Assembly: GCA_947624075.1 (NCBI GenBank)
Contig: CANQIM010000013.1
Location: forward strand, 1 to 16,015
Length of the DNA: 16,015 nt
Origin: an uncultured Bacilli bacterium
Lineage (GTDB): Bacteria > Bacillota_I > Bacilli_A > RF39 > UBA660
Direction of reading: 5' to 3'
The notes under the pieces were generated by a model. It made no database searches. It was not told where the DNA came from and saw nothing but the letters and a program-made list of their open reading frames with translations. Numbering within the stretch: the first letter of the stretch is position 1; each line of letters starts with the position of its first letter. Both the position numbers and the translations under genes were made by a program. This document shows positions 6,825 through 13,945 of the stretch, piece by piece.

Positions 6825-7262
6825 TTAAATTTTCACTTTCTGTTTCTTTTTATCTAAAAATTCTTGAGTATAATTAACTACGGCCGTAACCAATTCTTCT
6901 TTAGAATCAAAAGACTTATCATTTTCTGTAAAAGGTCTAATAAACCTTTTATTATCACTTGTTTCACATACGAGCACTAAACCATTACTTTGTAAGCAAT
7001 CATCTAAAAAAGCTTTTTCATCATATATATAATACTTTTCTTTATCTTCATATATCTTTTCAATTTGTTCAACCTTACCCACGACGAAATTGTGGATTTT
7101 TTTGTCTTGTCCATCATCTTCAACTATAATAGCCCAAATAGGAGCATCTTCCAAAGTTGGTATTTCTAACTCCGTTATATCTTTTATATCACAACCTCCA
7201 ATAAAAGAAATAACTGGGGCTTGTTTCTCACTTCCAAAATAAATATTTAAACTTTTTTCCAT
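6825..7262 (-). CDS. Unknown protein, paralogue A1, first gene of a three-gene operon (145 residues)
   Basis: A small acidic cytosolic-looking protein of no family I can name. Similarity to the third gene of the operon is visible by eye: DIKDITELEIP (25-35), KAFLDDC (83-89), LVLVCE (95-100), RFIRPFT (106-112) and a closing KEELVTAVVNYTQEFL helix (121-136). The start at 7262 is chosen because GAGGGA (7270-7275) is seven bases upstream; an in-frame TTG 15 bases earlier would swallow this site. A near-ideal promoter precedes it, so this is the head of the operon. Its tail (137-145) is Lys-rich, unlike the CKC tail of its paralogue. Confidence 0.78.
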   Translation of the reverse strand: MEKSLNIYFGSEKQAPVISFIGGCDIKDITELEIPTLEDAPIWAIIVEDDGQDKKIHNFVVGKVEQIEKIYEDKEKYYIYDEKAFLDDCLQSNGLVLVCETSDNKRFIRPFTENDKSFDSKEELVTAVVNYTQEFLDKKKQKVKI

Positions 7263-7269
7263 AAAATTA

Positions 7270-7275
7270 TCCCTC
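7270..7275 (-). promoter_or_regulatory. Ribosome binding site that sets the start of paralogue A1
   Basis: GAGGGA on the minus strand, seven bases before the ATG at 7260-7262. Confidence 0.6.
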
Positions 7276-7285
7276 AATAGCGTCT

Positions 7286-7314
7286 ATTATAATCATATTA
7301 TTTCTTAAAGTCAA
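7286..7314 (-). promoter_or_regulatory. Near-consensus promoter of the paralogue operon
   Basis: On the minus strand, TTGACT (7309-7314) and a perfect TATAAT (7286-7291) are exactly 17 bases apart. The TGA stop codon of the upstream phosphomannomutase gene (7311-7313) lies inside the -35 box. No terminator is seen between the two, so some readthrough is likely. Confidence 0.85.
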
Positions 7315-8684
7315 TTATTATACTTATCAATTAAATTCATATATTCTTTCTGTAATTCTTCTAAACGTATTTTAGTACTAGCTTCAAACCTAACTGTAAT
7401 ATTTGGCCCTGTATTACTTGCTCTAACTAAAGCCCAACCATCATCATATAAAACTTTTACACCATCTATATCTAAATATTTGTAATTATGATCAGAAACA
7501 TATTCTTTTACTTTATCAATAACTCGAAATTTTCTATTATCAGGACTTTCTATTTTAATTTCTTCTGTTGCGTAATATTCATTTATACCTTCAAGTAGTT
7601 CTTCTACAGTCTTATTAGTATTAGAAAGTATTTCTAAAATACGAATTCCCGCATACAATCCACTATCAAAGCCAGGAAAACGATCTCTAAAATAAACATG
7701 TCCTGATAACTCTCCACCGAAAGGTAAATCAGCATCTCTTACTTTAGCTTTGGTATAAGAATTACCTGTTCGATAGCAAATACCTTTACCACCTAATTTT
7801 TCTATTTCATCACTTAAACTTTTAGAGCATTTTACATCATATAAAAATTCTTTTTTAGCTACTTTATTTATAATATCTCTAATAATTATAATCATGTATT
7901 TATCAGTAGGAATAAATTTTGCATTATTAGAAACAATTCCTAATCTATCACCATCACCATCAAAAGCAAGTCCTATATCAGCGCCTACTTCTAAAACTTT
8001 TTCCTTTAATTGTTTAAGATTTTCTTCAACACAAGGATCTGGATGATGGTTAGGAAAAGTACCATCGCTAGTATCATTAATGCAAACTAAATCGATTGGT
8101 AACATTTGATATATTTCTTTAGCAATAATACTTGTTGTACCATTACCTGGATCAATTACTACTTTTAAAGGACGATTTCCAAATCTAATATCACTTTTAA
8201 ATAATTCTAGATAATCAGGTCTAATATCATACTTTTCAACTAATCCATGACCTTTAGAAAATTCTTTTTTTAAAATAAAAGCTAAAAAATCTTGAATCTC
8301 TTGTCCTTTACAATTACCACTTTCATCAAAAGCAAATTTAAAACCATTATCATCTTTAGGATTATGAGAAGCTGTTACCATAACTCCACTAAATACATTT
8401 AATTTTATACAAGCATAATAATACATTGGTGTTGTACAAAGTCCTAAAGAAATAACATCTATTCCTGTTTCAGTAATACCTGTAATTAGGGCATTATAAA
8501 GCATATTACTACTAATTCTATTATCATGACCAACTACACATATTTTTTTACCTAATTTATTAATATAACTACCAAAACCAAGTCCTATAGTATAAGCTGT
8601 ATCTTCATCTAACTCCTCTGGAACTCTTCCTCTAATATCATAACCCCTAAAAATAAACTTATTTATATTCTCTTTTATCTTCAT
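7311..8684 (-). CDS. manB: Phosphomannomutase/phosphoglucomutase
   Basis: A 457-residue alpha-D-phosphohexomutase, full length, that moves phosphate between C1 and C6 of mannose or glucose phosphate in the cytosol. The four family loops are present: the catalytic phosphoserine S106 in TASHNPKDDNG, the Mg-binding DGDGDR (242-247), the sugar-binding GELSGHVYF (324-332) and the C-terminal phosphate-binding RASNTGPN (421-428). The N-terminal FRGYDIRGR is also typical. GE(L/M)SGH resembles dual-specificity PMM/PGM enzymes such as AlgC, so glucose and mannose phosphates are both plausible substrates, and phosphoglucosamine is unlikely. It is a single-gene unit with its own promoter and an AAGGAGAA site. 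It could supply GDP-mannose or UDP-glucose precursors for surface glycans; the window does not show which. Confidence 0.93.
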   Translation of the reverse strand: MKIKENINKFIFRGYDIRGRVPEELDEDTAYTIGLGFGSYINKLGKKICVVGHDNRISSNMLYNALITGITETGIDVISLGLCTTPMYYYACIKLNVFSGVMVTASHNPKDDNGFKFAFDESGNCKGQEIQDFLAFILKKEFSKGHGLVEKYDIRPDYLELFKSDIRFGNRPLKVVIDPGNGTTSIIAKEIYQMLPIDLVCINDTSDGTFPNHHPDPCVEENLKQLKEKVLEVGADIGLAFDGDGDRLGIVSNNAKFIPTDKYMIIIIRDIINKVAKKEFLYDVKCSKSLSDEIEKLGGKGICYRTGNSYTKAKVRDADLPFGGELSGHVYFRDRFPGFDSGLYAGIRILEILSNTNKTVEELLEGINEYYATEEIKIESPDNRKFRVIDKVKEYVSDHNYKYLDIDGVKVLYDDGWALVRASNTGPNITVRFEASTKIRLEELQKEYMNLIDKYNN

Positions 8685-8704
8685 ACGAATTCTCCTTCAT
8701 CCTA

Positions 8705-8733
8705 ATATTATCATATTAGTTCCTTTTAGTAAA
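8705..8733 (-). promoter_or_regulatory. Promoter of the phosphomannomutase gene
   Basis: On the minus strand, TTTACT (8728-8733) and TAATAT (8705-8710) are 17 bases apart, with an extended -10 TGA before TAATAT. Confidence 0.7.
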
Positions 8734-8823
8734 TTTTTTTTCAAAAATTTTAACTTTTAAATGTTTAATAATAATCCAAGCTGAAAAAATAGAGAAAGTT
8801 GATAAAAAGTGATAAGATTTTCA

Positions 8824-8851
8824 ATTAAAAACAGGTTCAATTTACCTGTTT
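8824..8851 (-). terminator. Terminator of the leftward membrane operon (or of a lost gene)
   Basis: Perfect 8-base arms, AAACAGGT and ACCTGTTT (8829-8836 and 8844-8851), have a 7-base loop. On the minus strand they are followed by TTAATT, which with the end of the arm gives five Ts. It lies about 160 bases after the last gene but only three bases after the stop of the possible remnant at 8854-9009. Confidence 0.7.
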
Positions 8852-8853
8852 CT

Positions 8854-9009
8854 TTATTGAATAACTCCTCGAGATGCTAGTTTTATATTCTTTGATGATG
8901 AAAATAGAATAATAAAATCTTTGATAAGTCTTTCAGAATATTTTAAACTTTTATTTGCTAACAGTCTAAGTACATTTACGTGCACTACGTACTTATGTAT
9001 ATTTAAAAT
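8854..9009 (-). pseudogene. Possible 3' remnant of a lost gene
   Basis: Directly after the TAA of the CmpB-like gene, the same frame stays open for 51 more codons and stops at 8854-8856, three bases before a terminator stem. The second half (LLANKSLKYSERLIKDFI and on to LASRGVIQ) reads like an amphipathic protein end rather than random AT-rich translation. There is no good start codon or ribosome binding site. It may be the tail of a gene whose front was deleted, or a chance open frame. I cannot name the family. Confidence 0.3.
8967..8995. repeat. Inverted repeat TAAGTAC-N15-GTACTTA
   Basis: Perfect 7-base arms around a 15-base centre that itself holds the palindrome GTGCAC. It is not followed by a T-run on either strand, so it is not an ordinary terminator. 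It lies between the end of the CmpB-like gene and the coding-like part of the remnant, where a rearrangement junction would be. Confidence 0.45.
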
Positions 9010-9843
9010 TTATTTATCTCTAACTTTCTTTTCAAGAACATCTACTTCATCTTCAACTTTTTCTTCTATTTTAGCAAATTCTTCTTCTACTACTTTTACT
9101 TCTTTTAAGCTTTTTTCTTTAAGTTCTCTTTTTACTCTTTTTAATTCTTCTTTAGTTTTTAAGGCTAAATTCTTGAAAGAATTTAAAGCAGCAATATTTG
9201 GAGATTTTAAGGTTGGGAATGACTTCAATAAACGTGTAGTTAGACCAGTATATTTCTCTAAAGATTTACGAACTTCTTTTCTTATTTCACTTGTTGCATC
9301 TTTCCTAGAATACTTATTTACATTTATATCTAATCTAATCAAAATAAATAAAGACATACCAAAGTCAGTTAAAAAGATAACTAATAAAACAAGAGCTATT
9401 ATTTCCAATAATAAAGGGCTAAATAAATTTAGTATTCCTGATAACCAAGGATTTAGCAATTTAATTATTAATAAACCACCTAAACCAAATAAAATTGAGT
9501 TTCCAAGACATACTCTTCCTTCAATATTAAATTTCTTAGCTGAATAATCCCACCAACGTAACTTAAATATCTTTTCTAGTATCAAACTAGTTAAATACTC
9601 GAGCAACGTACAAACAAAAGCTGCCATAATAAATAGGGCAAATAAATCATCTTCATAGCGAGAAAGTAAAAATATCATGACAACAGATGAAAAGCCATAT
9701 ATTGGTAAATAGGGACCTATTAAAAAACCTCTTGAAAAATTAATCTTTTTCGTTGTAAAACTTACATGAATAACTTCAGCTAAATAGCCTATCATAGAAA
9801 AAAGTATAAATTGTAAAAATACATAGCTCAATTTATAAAGCAA
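9010..9843 (-). CDS. CmpB/DUF1113-family membrane protein with coiled-coil tail
   Basis: A 277-residue membrane protein of the family annotated as putative ABC-transporter type IV (CmpB, DUF1113), whose function is not established. About five membrane segments cover residues 1-175. Family hallmarks are the N-terminal FSMIGYLAEV, SRGFLIGPYLPIYGFSS (38-53) and RWWDYSAKKFNIEGRVCLGNS (96-116). After about residue 175 it leaves the membrane; from about 225 it forms a long, highly charged Lys/Glu helix (EELKRVKRELKEKSLKEV and on), a predicted coiled coil, perhaps for binding a partner. The start is TTG with AGGTGG (9849-9854) five bases before it. It is the last gene of the pyrophosphatase-popT-uppP operon, 14 bases after the ZIP gene. 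No ABC ATPase is nearby, so the transporter name should be treated with caution. Confidence 0.82.
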   Translation of the reverse strand: MLYKLSYVFLQFILFSMIGYLAEVIHVSFTTKKINFSRGFLIGPYLPIYGFSSVVMIFLLSRYEDDLFALFIMAAFVCTLLEYLTSLILEKIFKLRWWDYSAKKFNIEGRVCLGNSILFGLGGLLIIKLLNPWLSGILNLFSPLLLEIIALVLLVIFLTDFGMSLFILIRLDINVNKYSRKDATSEIRKEVRKSLEKYTGLTTRLLKSFPTLKSPNIAALNSFKNLALKTKEELKRVKRELKEKSLKEVKVVEEEFAKIEEKVEDEVDVLEKKVRDK

Positions 9844-9857
9844 TTAAACCACCTACT

Positions 9858-10610
9858 TTAAAAAAGCATAGCCACTAACATCAAAACAATTCCTAGTACA
9901 GCCCCCGTAAATAATATTTTTTTATCTTTTGCCTGTTTTAGTCGAGGAAGTAATTCAGAAATAACAATAAATAGAAGCATTCCTAGAGTTAAAGAAAGTA
10001 ATATTCCTAAAACCACCGAACTTATTGTACTTACATTTAGAAAAAACATAATAATTCCTCCTACAAAAGTTGATAATGACACTAGCAAAATAGAAAGAAT
10101 TGTTTTACTAATATTTTGATTACTTTGATAAAAAGCTCCTGCTATAACAGCACCTAATGGAATATTATGGAAACCTATTCCTAGTGCAATAGCAAATCCT
10201 AAAGAAGCATCTGTTATAATTGATGAATAAACAGCCATTCCTTCAATTATATTATGTAAAACTAAAGCTAAAGAAGTAACTATACCAATATGAGCTAAAT
10301 TATTCTTTAACTCTTTATTACTCATCTTATCTTCTTCATGATCCGGTATAAAATTATCTAATAACTTCAATACAATAAAACCAATTACTGTAAATAATAA
10401 AAATAAATATAAATAGCGAAGTCTTAAATTCTCAATTATCTCTGGTAATAAATCCGTTATAATTAAAGAAACAATTACTCCAAAAGCAAGACCAATTGAA
10501 AAATCTACTACCTTTTGCTTCTTCTTTACTAAAAATGCAATTAAGGCTCCTATTATGATAAATATTCCTAATAATAAAGTTGTAAGTAACCCTAACTTTA
10601 TCCTCTCCAT
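9858..10610 (-). CDS. ZIP-family divalent metal transporter
   Basis: A 250-residue, eight-helix ZIP (ZupT/GufA-like) permease that would bring Zn, Mn or Fe into the cytosol. Metal-site residues are in helix 4 (LVLHNIIEGMAVY, H119, N120, E123) and helix 5 (GIGFHNIPLG, H148, N149). The usual Glu of HNIPEG is Leu here, which would weaken the second metal of a binuclear site. A short acidic/His loop (PDHEEDK, about 89-95) lies between helices 3 and 4. I place the start at ATG 10610, six bases after AGGTG (10617-10621); an in-frame GTG at 10619 overlaps this site. The uppP stop codon ends one base before the ATG, so the two are translationally coupled. Pairing with a metal-dependent pyrophosphatase in one operon suggests, without proving, Mn import. 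Confidence 0.88.
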   Translation of the reverse strand: MERIKLGLLTTLLLGIFIIIGALIAFLVKKKQKVVDFSIGLAFGVIVSLIITDLLPEIIENLRLRYLYLFLLFTVIGFIVLKLLDNFIPDHEEDKMSNKELKNNLAHIGIVTSLALVLHNIIEGMAVYSSIITDASLGFAIALGIGFHNIPLGAVIAGAFYQSNQNISKTILSILLVSLSTFVGGIIMFFLNVSTISSVVLGILLSLTLGMLLFIVISELLPRLKQAKDKKILFTGAVLGIVLMLVAMLF

Positions 10611-10611
10611 A

Positions 10612-11430
10612 TTAAGCACCTATAATTAAATAGCCAATTACTACTGCTGCTAATAAAAGACGATAAATCATAAAGATTTTAAAATTATGGTTATCTAAGT
10701 ATTTTAACAAACATTTAATACAAATTAGACCTACTACAAATGATAGAACAATTCCTAAAATAAATGTTGAAGGTGCCCCAAATATAATACCCCAAGTTTC
10801 TTTATCAAGAAGTTTTAATACTACTGCGCCACAAACAACTGGAGCACTCAAGTAGAAAGAAAACTTTGCTGCATCTTCTCTTTCAATACCTAAAAGTCTT
10901 CCTGTTGCGATAGTTGTACCACTACGAGAAAATCCTGGTATTAAAGCAAATACTTGACTACAACCAATAATTAAAGCATCTTTTAAAGAAATATCTTTAA
11001 TTTCTTTTTTACTACTACTAAATTTATCAGCTAAATAAATAATTACACCCATAATAGCTAAAGCTAAAGCTATTACTAAATAATTTTTACGAATAATATT
11101 TTCAATAGGTTCTTCAAATAAAACACCGACAATTGCTGCTGGAATAGTAGCTGCAACTAAATACCATAAAATCTTTCCATCTTTATCTTTAACCCCTTTA
11201 GTAAATCCTTTCGCAATCATATTAATAAAATCTTTAAAGAAGAAAACACCAATTGCTAATAAAGTACCTAAATGAAGGGCAATATCAAAAGTCAACTCCA
11301 TATTAGCACTCATTCCTTTACCAATACCAAAAAGATCTCTAAAAATAATCAAATGTGCTGATGAAGAAATAGGTAAAAACTCAGCAATTCCTTGTATTAA
11401 TGATAATATAAATATTGATATAAAACTCAT
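10612..11430 (-). CDS. uppP: Undecaprenyl-diphosphate phosphatase
   Basis: A 272-residue membrane phosphatase of the BacA/UppP family that removes a phosphate from C55-PP on the outer face of the membrane, regenerating the C55-P carrier for peptidoglycan and other wall polymers; it is also linked to bacitracin tolerance. The (E/Q)xxxE motif is QGIAE (Q13, E17), followed by FLPISSSAH (18-26). The second active-site loop is PGFSRSGTT (165-173, R169). About eight hydrophobic helices are visible and the length is normal. I choose ATG 11430, nine bases after AGGAG (11440-11444); an in-frame ATG at 11439 abuts this site with no spacing. The popT stop codon ends one base before this ATG. The neighbour popT performs the next step of the same cycle. 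Confidence 0.95.
   Translation of the reverse strand: MSFISIFILSLIQGIAEFLPISSSAHLIIFRDLFGIGKGMSANMELTFDIALHLGTLLAIGVFFFKDFINMIAKGFTKGVKDKDGKILWYLVAATIPAAIVGVLFEEPIENIIRKNYLVIALALAIMGVIIYLADKFSSSKKEIKDISLKDALIIGCSQVFALIPGFSRSGTTIATGRLLGIEREDAAKFSFYLSAPVVCGAVVLKLLDKETWGIIFGAPSTFILGIVLSFVVGLICIKCLLKYLDNHNFKIFMIYRLLLAAVVIGYLIIGA
10617..10621 (-). promoter_or_regulatory. Ribosome binding site of the ZIP gene inside the end of uppP
   Basis: AGGTG on the minus strand, six bases before ATG 10608-10610 and located in the last codons of uppP. It decides the start and supports coupled translation. Confidence 0.6.
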
Positions 11431-11431
11431 T

Positions 11432-12298
11432 TTATTCATCTCCTAACTTATAACCTACTAGCATTCCTATGCCTAGTAAAACTAACCCAATAATTATTTG
11501 TAAAACACTAAATTCAATAGTATGAACTTCATTATAAACTGAAATAGGTATTGCTACTACACTAGCAAAAATAAATCCTAATACTCCAAAATAAGTTTTA
11601 GCTTCATACTTTTTAAGTAAATATTCAATTAACTTAGCAATTAAAACAATTCCAATTAAAATTCCTACCCCAAAAACAGAAAGTATCAAAAAATTAGAAC
11701 CAATATTTTTAAAATGAGCTAACTCCTTGATAGTAGAAACTACTGGGAAATAATAACCTAAAAGCATTAATACCAAAGAACCACTTACTCCTGGAATAAT
11801 CATAGTCGCTGCTGCAATAGTACCAACTAGAAGTAAAACTACATAACCACCTGCTCCTAAATGAGAAAAATCAGCTTCTTTTAAATCCGTAAATATAAAA
11901 GGCGCTATTGCAAGGAAGATAACCATTAAAAAAGTAAGTGCCATAATTATATAACTAGATTTTTTCTTTACTTCTTTAGTATTTTTAACTTTTCTTAGTA
12001 ATAAAGGTATTCCTCCAATTACTAATCCCATAAAGAAAAGCGTCGTTGGAATAGGGAAATGTTTAAAACTACTATCTATTACACTACTCATAGTAAGAAT
12101 AGATAAACCCATTCCAATAAATACAGGTATTAAAAACTTAATATTTTCTTTCAGTTTAGAAAAGAAATGGCTTATCGCCCCAATAAATTTTTCATAAATA
12201 CCTAAAGTTAAGGCTAAAGTTCCTCCACTAACCCCAGGAATTATATTAGCAATTCCCATGACAAAGCCTTTTATCATCAAAAAAATTGTTTCTTTCAT
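11432..12298 (-). CDS. popT: Undecaprenyl phosphate translocase, DUF368 family
   Basis: A 288-residue polytopic membrane protein of DUF368. PopT, a member of this family, was shown to be needed for returning C55-P to the inner face of the membrane. The protein has the family's internal duplication, with IIPGVSGGT (19-27) in the first half and IIPGVSGSLV (167-176) in the second, each at a membrane re-entry, plus FMGLVIGGIPLL (89-100). About eight to nine hydrophobic segments are visible. AGGTG (12303-12307) overlaps the stop codon of the pyrophosphatase gene, and the gap is seven bases. Directly downstream and coupled is uppP, whose product makes the C55-P that PopT moves. The assignment rests on family membership and on this pairing. 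Confidence 0.92.
   Translation of the reverse strand: MKETIFLMIKGFVMGIANIIPGVSGGTLALTLGIYEKFIGAISHFFSKLKENIKFLIPVFIGMGLSILTMSSVIDSSFKHFPIPTTLFFMGLVIGGIPLLLRKVKNTKEVKKKSSYIIMALTFLMVIFLAIAPFIFTDLKEADFSHLGAGGYVVLLLVGTIAAATMIIPGVSGSLVLMLLGYYFPVVSTIKELAHFKNIGSNFLILSVFGVGILIGIVLIAKLIEYLLKKYEAKTYFGVLGFIFASVVAIPISVYNEVHTIEFSVLQIIIGLVLLGIGMLVGYKLGDE
11440..11444 (-). promoter_or_regulatory. Ribosome binding site of uppP inside the end of popT
   Basis: AGGAG on the minus strand, nine bases before ATG 11428-11430 and immediately before an alternative ATG at 11437-11439. The spacing favours the later start. Confidence 0.6.
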
Positions 12299-12305
12299 AT
12301 AACAC

Positions 12306-13922
12306 CTAACTTTCTATTATACTCATTATCTCCGGAACAATATGTTTCTTACGAGAAATACATCCTTCAACAAAGTAACCTTCTTGAACATCCTTATCAT
12401 AAGCAACATCCATTACATCTTTTGCTTTTCTATTATAAAGAACATAACTTCCATTATTTATAATATCAGTAACATATAAAGCCACTAACACATAATTATT
12501 AGCTTCAGCTACTTTATCTAAAACTTCTACATACTCCTTAAGTTCTTTTTCTATATCACTAAAATTCATTGTAAAGAATTGTCCTATAGCAAAAGTCTTA
12601 TTATTAACAGTATACAATTTATAATCATTATATAAAACATCTTCTTTACTCATTCCTTCTAAAGAAGTACCAGCTTTAAGAAGTTGCATACCATACTCTT
12701 TATAATCAAAATTAATTATACTTGCTAAATCATTAACAGCCTCTACATCTTTTTTCGTTGCTGTTGGACTTCTTAAAATCAAAGTATCAGAAATAATACC
12801 TGAAATTAAAGCACCTGCAATCTTATAAGGAATTTCCACATTCCTTTCTTTAAACATTGTATAAACAATCGTACAAGTAGAACCAACTGCCATATTTCTA
12901 AAATTAATAGGATTATTGGTAGTTATATTTCCTAAATTATGATGATCAATTATTTCTAAAATATCAGCTTCTTCAAGTCCTTCAACACTTTGAGCTTTTT
13001 CATTATGATCAACTAAAATTACCTTTTTAGGATTTTTTTCTGATAAATCAGTTATTTTTAATAATCCTAAACACTTATTTTTCTTATCAACTATAGGATA
13101 ATTTGTATGTTTAAGTTTATTATTAATATCAATTACTGTATCAACAAACTCTGTATTTTCAAACTTCGCAGGATTATAGCTTCTTAACATTGTCTTGATA
13201 TAATTAGTTAAACAAACTAATCTAGTAACATGATATGTATCATAAGGAGTTCTTATTATATTTACTTTATTCTTTCTAGCTATCTCAATATGTTCTTCTT
13301 TTATTTCAGAGTCACCTGATAAAATAATTAACTTAACACCATTTAAAGCAGCATACTCAATAACACTATGCCTATCACCTACTATTAAAATCATATCTTG
13401 ATTTAAAGTAGTATTTTCAATAAATGTTGTACTACGATAAGCAGCAACTATCAATTTACCAATAATATCTGTATCAAACCGAAGTATTTCTTCTCCTTTT
13501 AAAACCAACATTAAGTTTTCATAAGAAGTATATAAATCTTCTACGTTTTCATTAATAATTGTATGTGATAAATCTTTAATAGTAATTAAACCTGTAAAAG
13601 TATTATTAGAATCAACTACTGGTAGACCCGTCAAGCCTTCTTTTAACATTAATTGATAGCCTTCATAAATAGAAGCTGTATCTTTTATAAAAAAGCCTTT
13701 ATGGTAATTAACATCTTTTAATTGTAACTTTACATCATTTAAATATTTTGGAATATCTAAACCAAAGTAATTTAAAGCAAAAGCTGTTTCTTTATTAATA
13801 CTGCCAAGTATTCTTGCTTCTGTTTCTTCCCCTAATTCATTCTTTAAATAAGAAAGAGCTATGGCAGACAATACTGAATCTGTATCAGGTTTTTTATGAC
13901 CAAAGATATACGTCTTACTCAT
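12306..13922 (-). CDS. ppaC: Family II Mn-dependent inorganic pyrophosphatase with CBS and DRTGG domains
   Basis: A 538-residue cytosolic enzyme that splits PPi into phosphate. The DHH phosphoesterase domain is split by a regulatory insert. GHKKPDTDS (8-16; H9, D13, D15) comes first, then a CBS repeat (about 70-125), a DRTGG-like domain (about 140-230) and a second CBS repeat (about 240-295). VDHNE (304-308), DHH (327-329) and GIISDT (375-380) follow. The C-terminal DHHA2 domain ends with SRKKH (523-527), where the family usually has SRKKQ. The layout matches CBS-pyrophosphatases, which are controlled by adenine nucleotides. The start is ATG 13922, six bases after AAGGA (13929-13933); the in-frame ATG at 13955 has no ribosome binding site and overlaps the promoter. 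It is the first gene of the operon with popT and uppP. Confidence 0.93.
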   Translation of the reverse strand: MSKTYIFGHKKPDTDSVLSAIALSYLKNELGEETEARILGSINKETAFALNYFGLDIPKYLNDVKLQLKDVNYHKGFFIKDTASIYEGYQLMLKEGLTGLPVVDSNNTFTGLITIKDLSHTIINENVEDLYTSYENLMLVLKGEEILRFDTDIIGKLIVAAYRSTTFIENTTLNQDMILIVGDRHSVIEYAALNGVKLIILSGDSEIKEEHIEIARKNKVNIIRTPYDTYHVTRLVCLTNYIKTMLRSYNPAKFENTEFVDTVIDINNKLKHTNYPIVDKKNKCLGLLKITDLSEKNPKKVILVDHNEKAQSVEGLEEADILEIIDHHNLGNITTNNPINFRNMAVGSTCTIVYTMFKERNVEIPYKIAGALISGIISDTLILRSPTATKKDVEAVNDLASIINFDYKEYGMQLLKAGTSLEGMSKEDVLYNDYKLYTVNNKTFAIGQFFTMNFSDIEKELKEYVEVLDKVAEANNYVLVALYVTDIINNGSYVLYNRKAKDVMDVAYDKDVQEGYFVEGCISRKKHIVPEIMSIIES

Positions 13923-13928
13923 CCTTTT

Positions 13929-13933
13929 TCCTT
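13929..13933 (-). promoter_or_regulatory. Ribosome binding site that sets the pyrophosphatase start
   Basis: AAGGA on the minus strand, six bases before ATG 13920-13922. The in-frame ATG at 13953-13955 lacks any such site. Confidence 0.6.
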
Positions 13934-13945
13934 CTTTCTTAAAAA

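Larger units (their letters stand above)
8685..9009. other. Gene-free stretch between the phosphomannomutase gene and the membrane operon
   Basis: This 325-base interval holds the phosphomannomutase promoter (8705-8733), a leftward terminator (8824-8851), a possible 51-codon coding remnant (8854-9009) and an inverted repeat (8967-8995). In the remaining 8734-8823 I see only AT-rich sequence with no convincing gene, RNA or repeat. Confidence 0.7.

Noticed and set aside
7311..7313. UGA read as tryptophan, as in mycoplasmas
   Set aside because: TGA is a natural stop at the proper end of the phosphomannomutase gene and TGG is used for conserved Trp elsewhere.
8867..8880. tRNA-like or small RNA gene in the gap at 8850-9009
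   Set aside because: No cloverleaf, T-loop consensus or promoter was found; the open frame explains the region at least as well.
8921..9547. Plus-strand 208-codon open frame, rich in Ser, Phe and Leu
   Set aside because: It is the antisense shadow of the CmpB-like gene; the Ser/Thr/Phe bias comes from the complementary Lys/Glu coiled coil, and there is no ribosome binding site.
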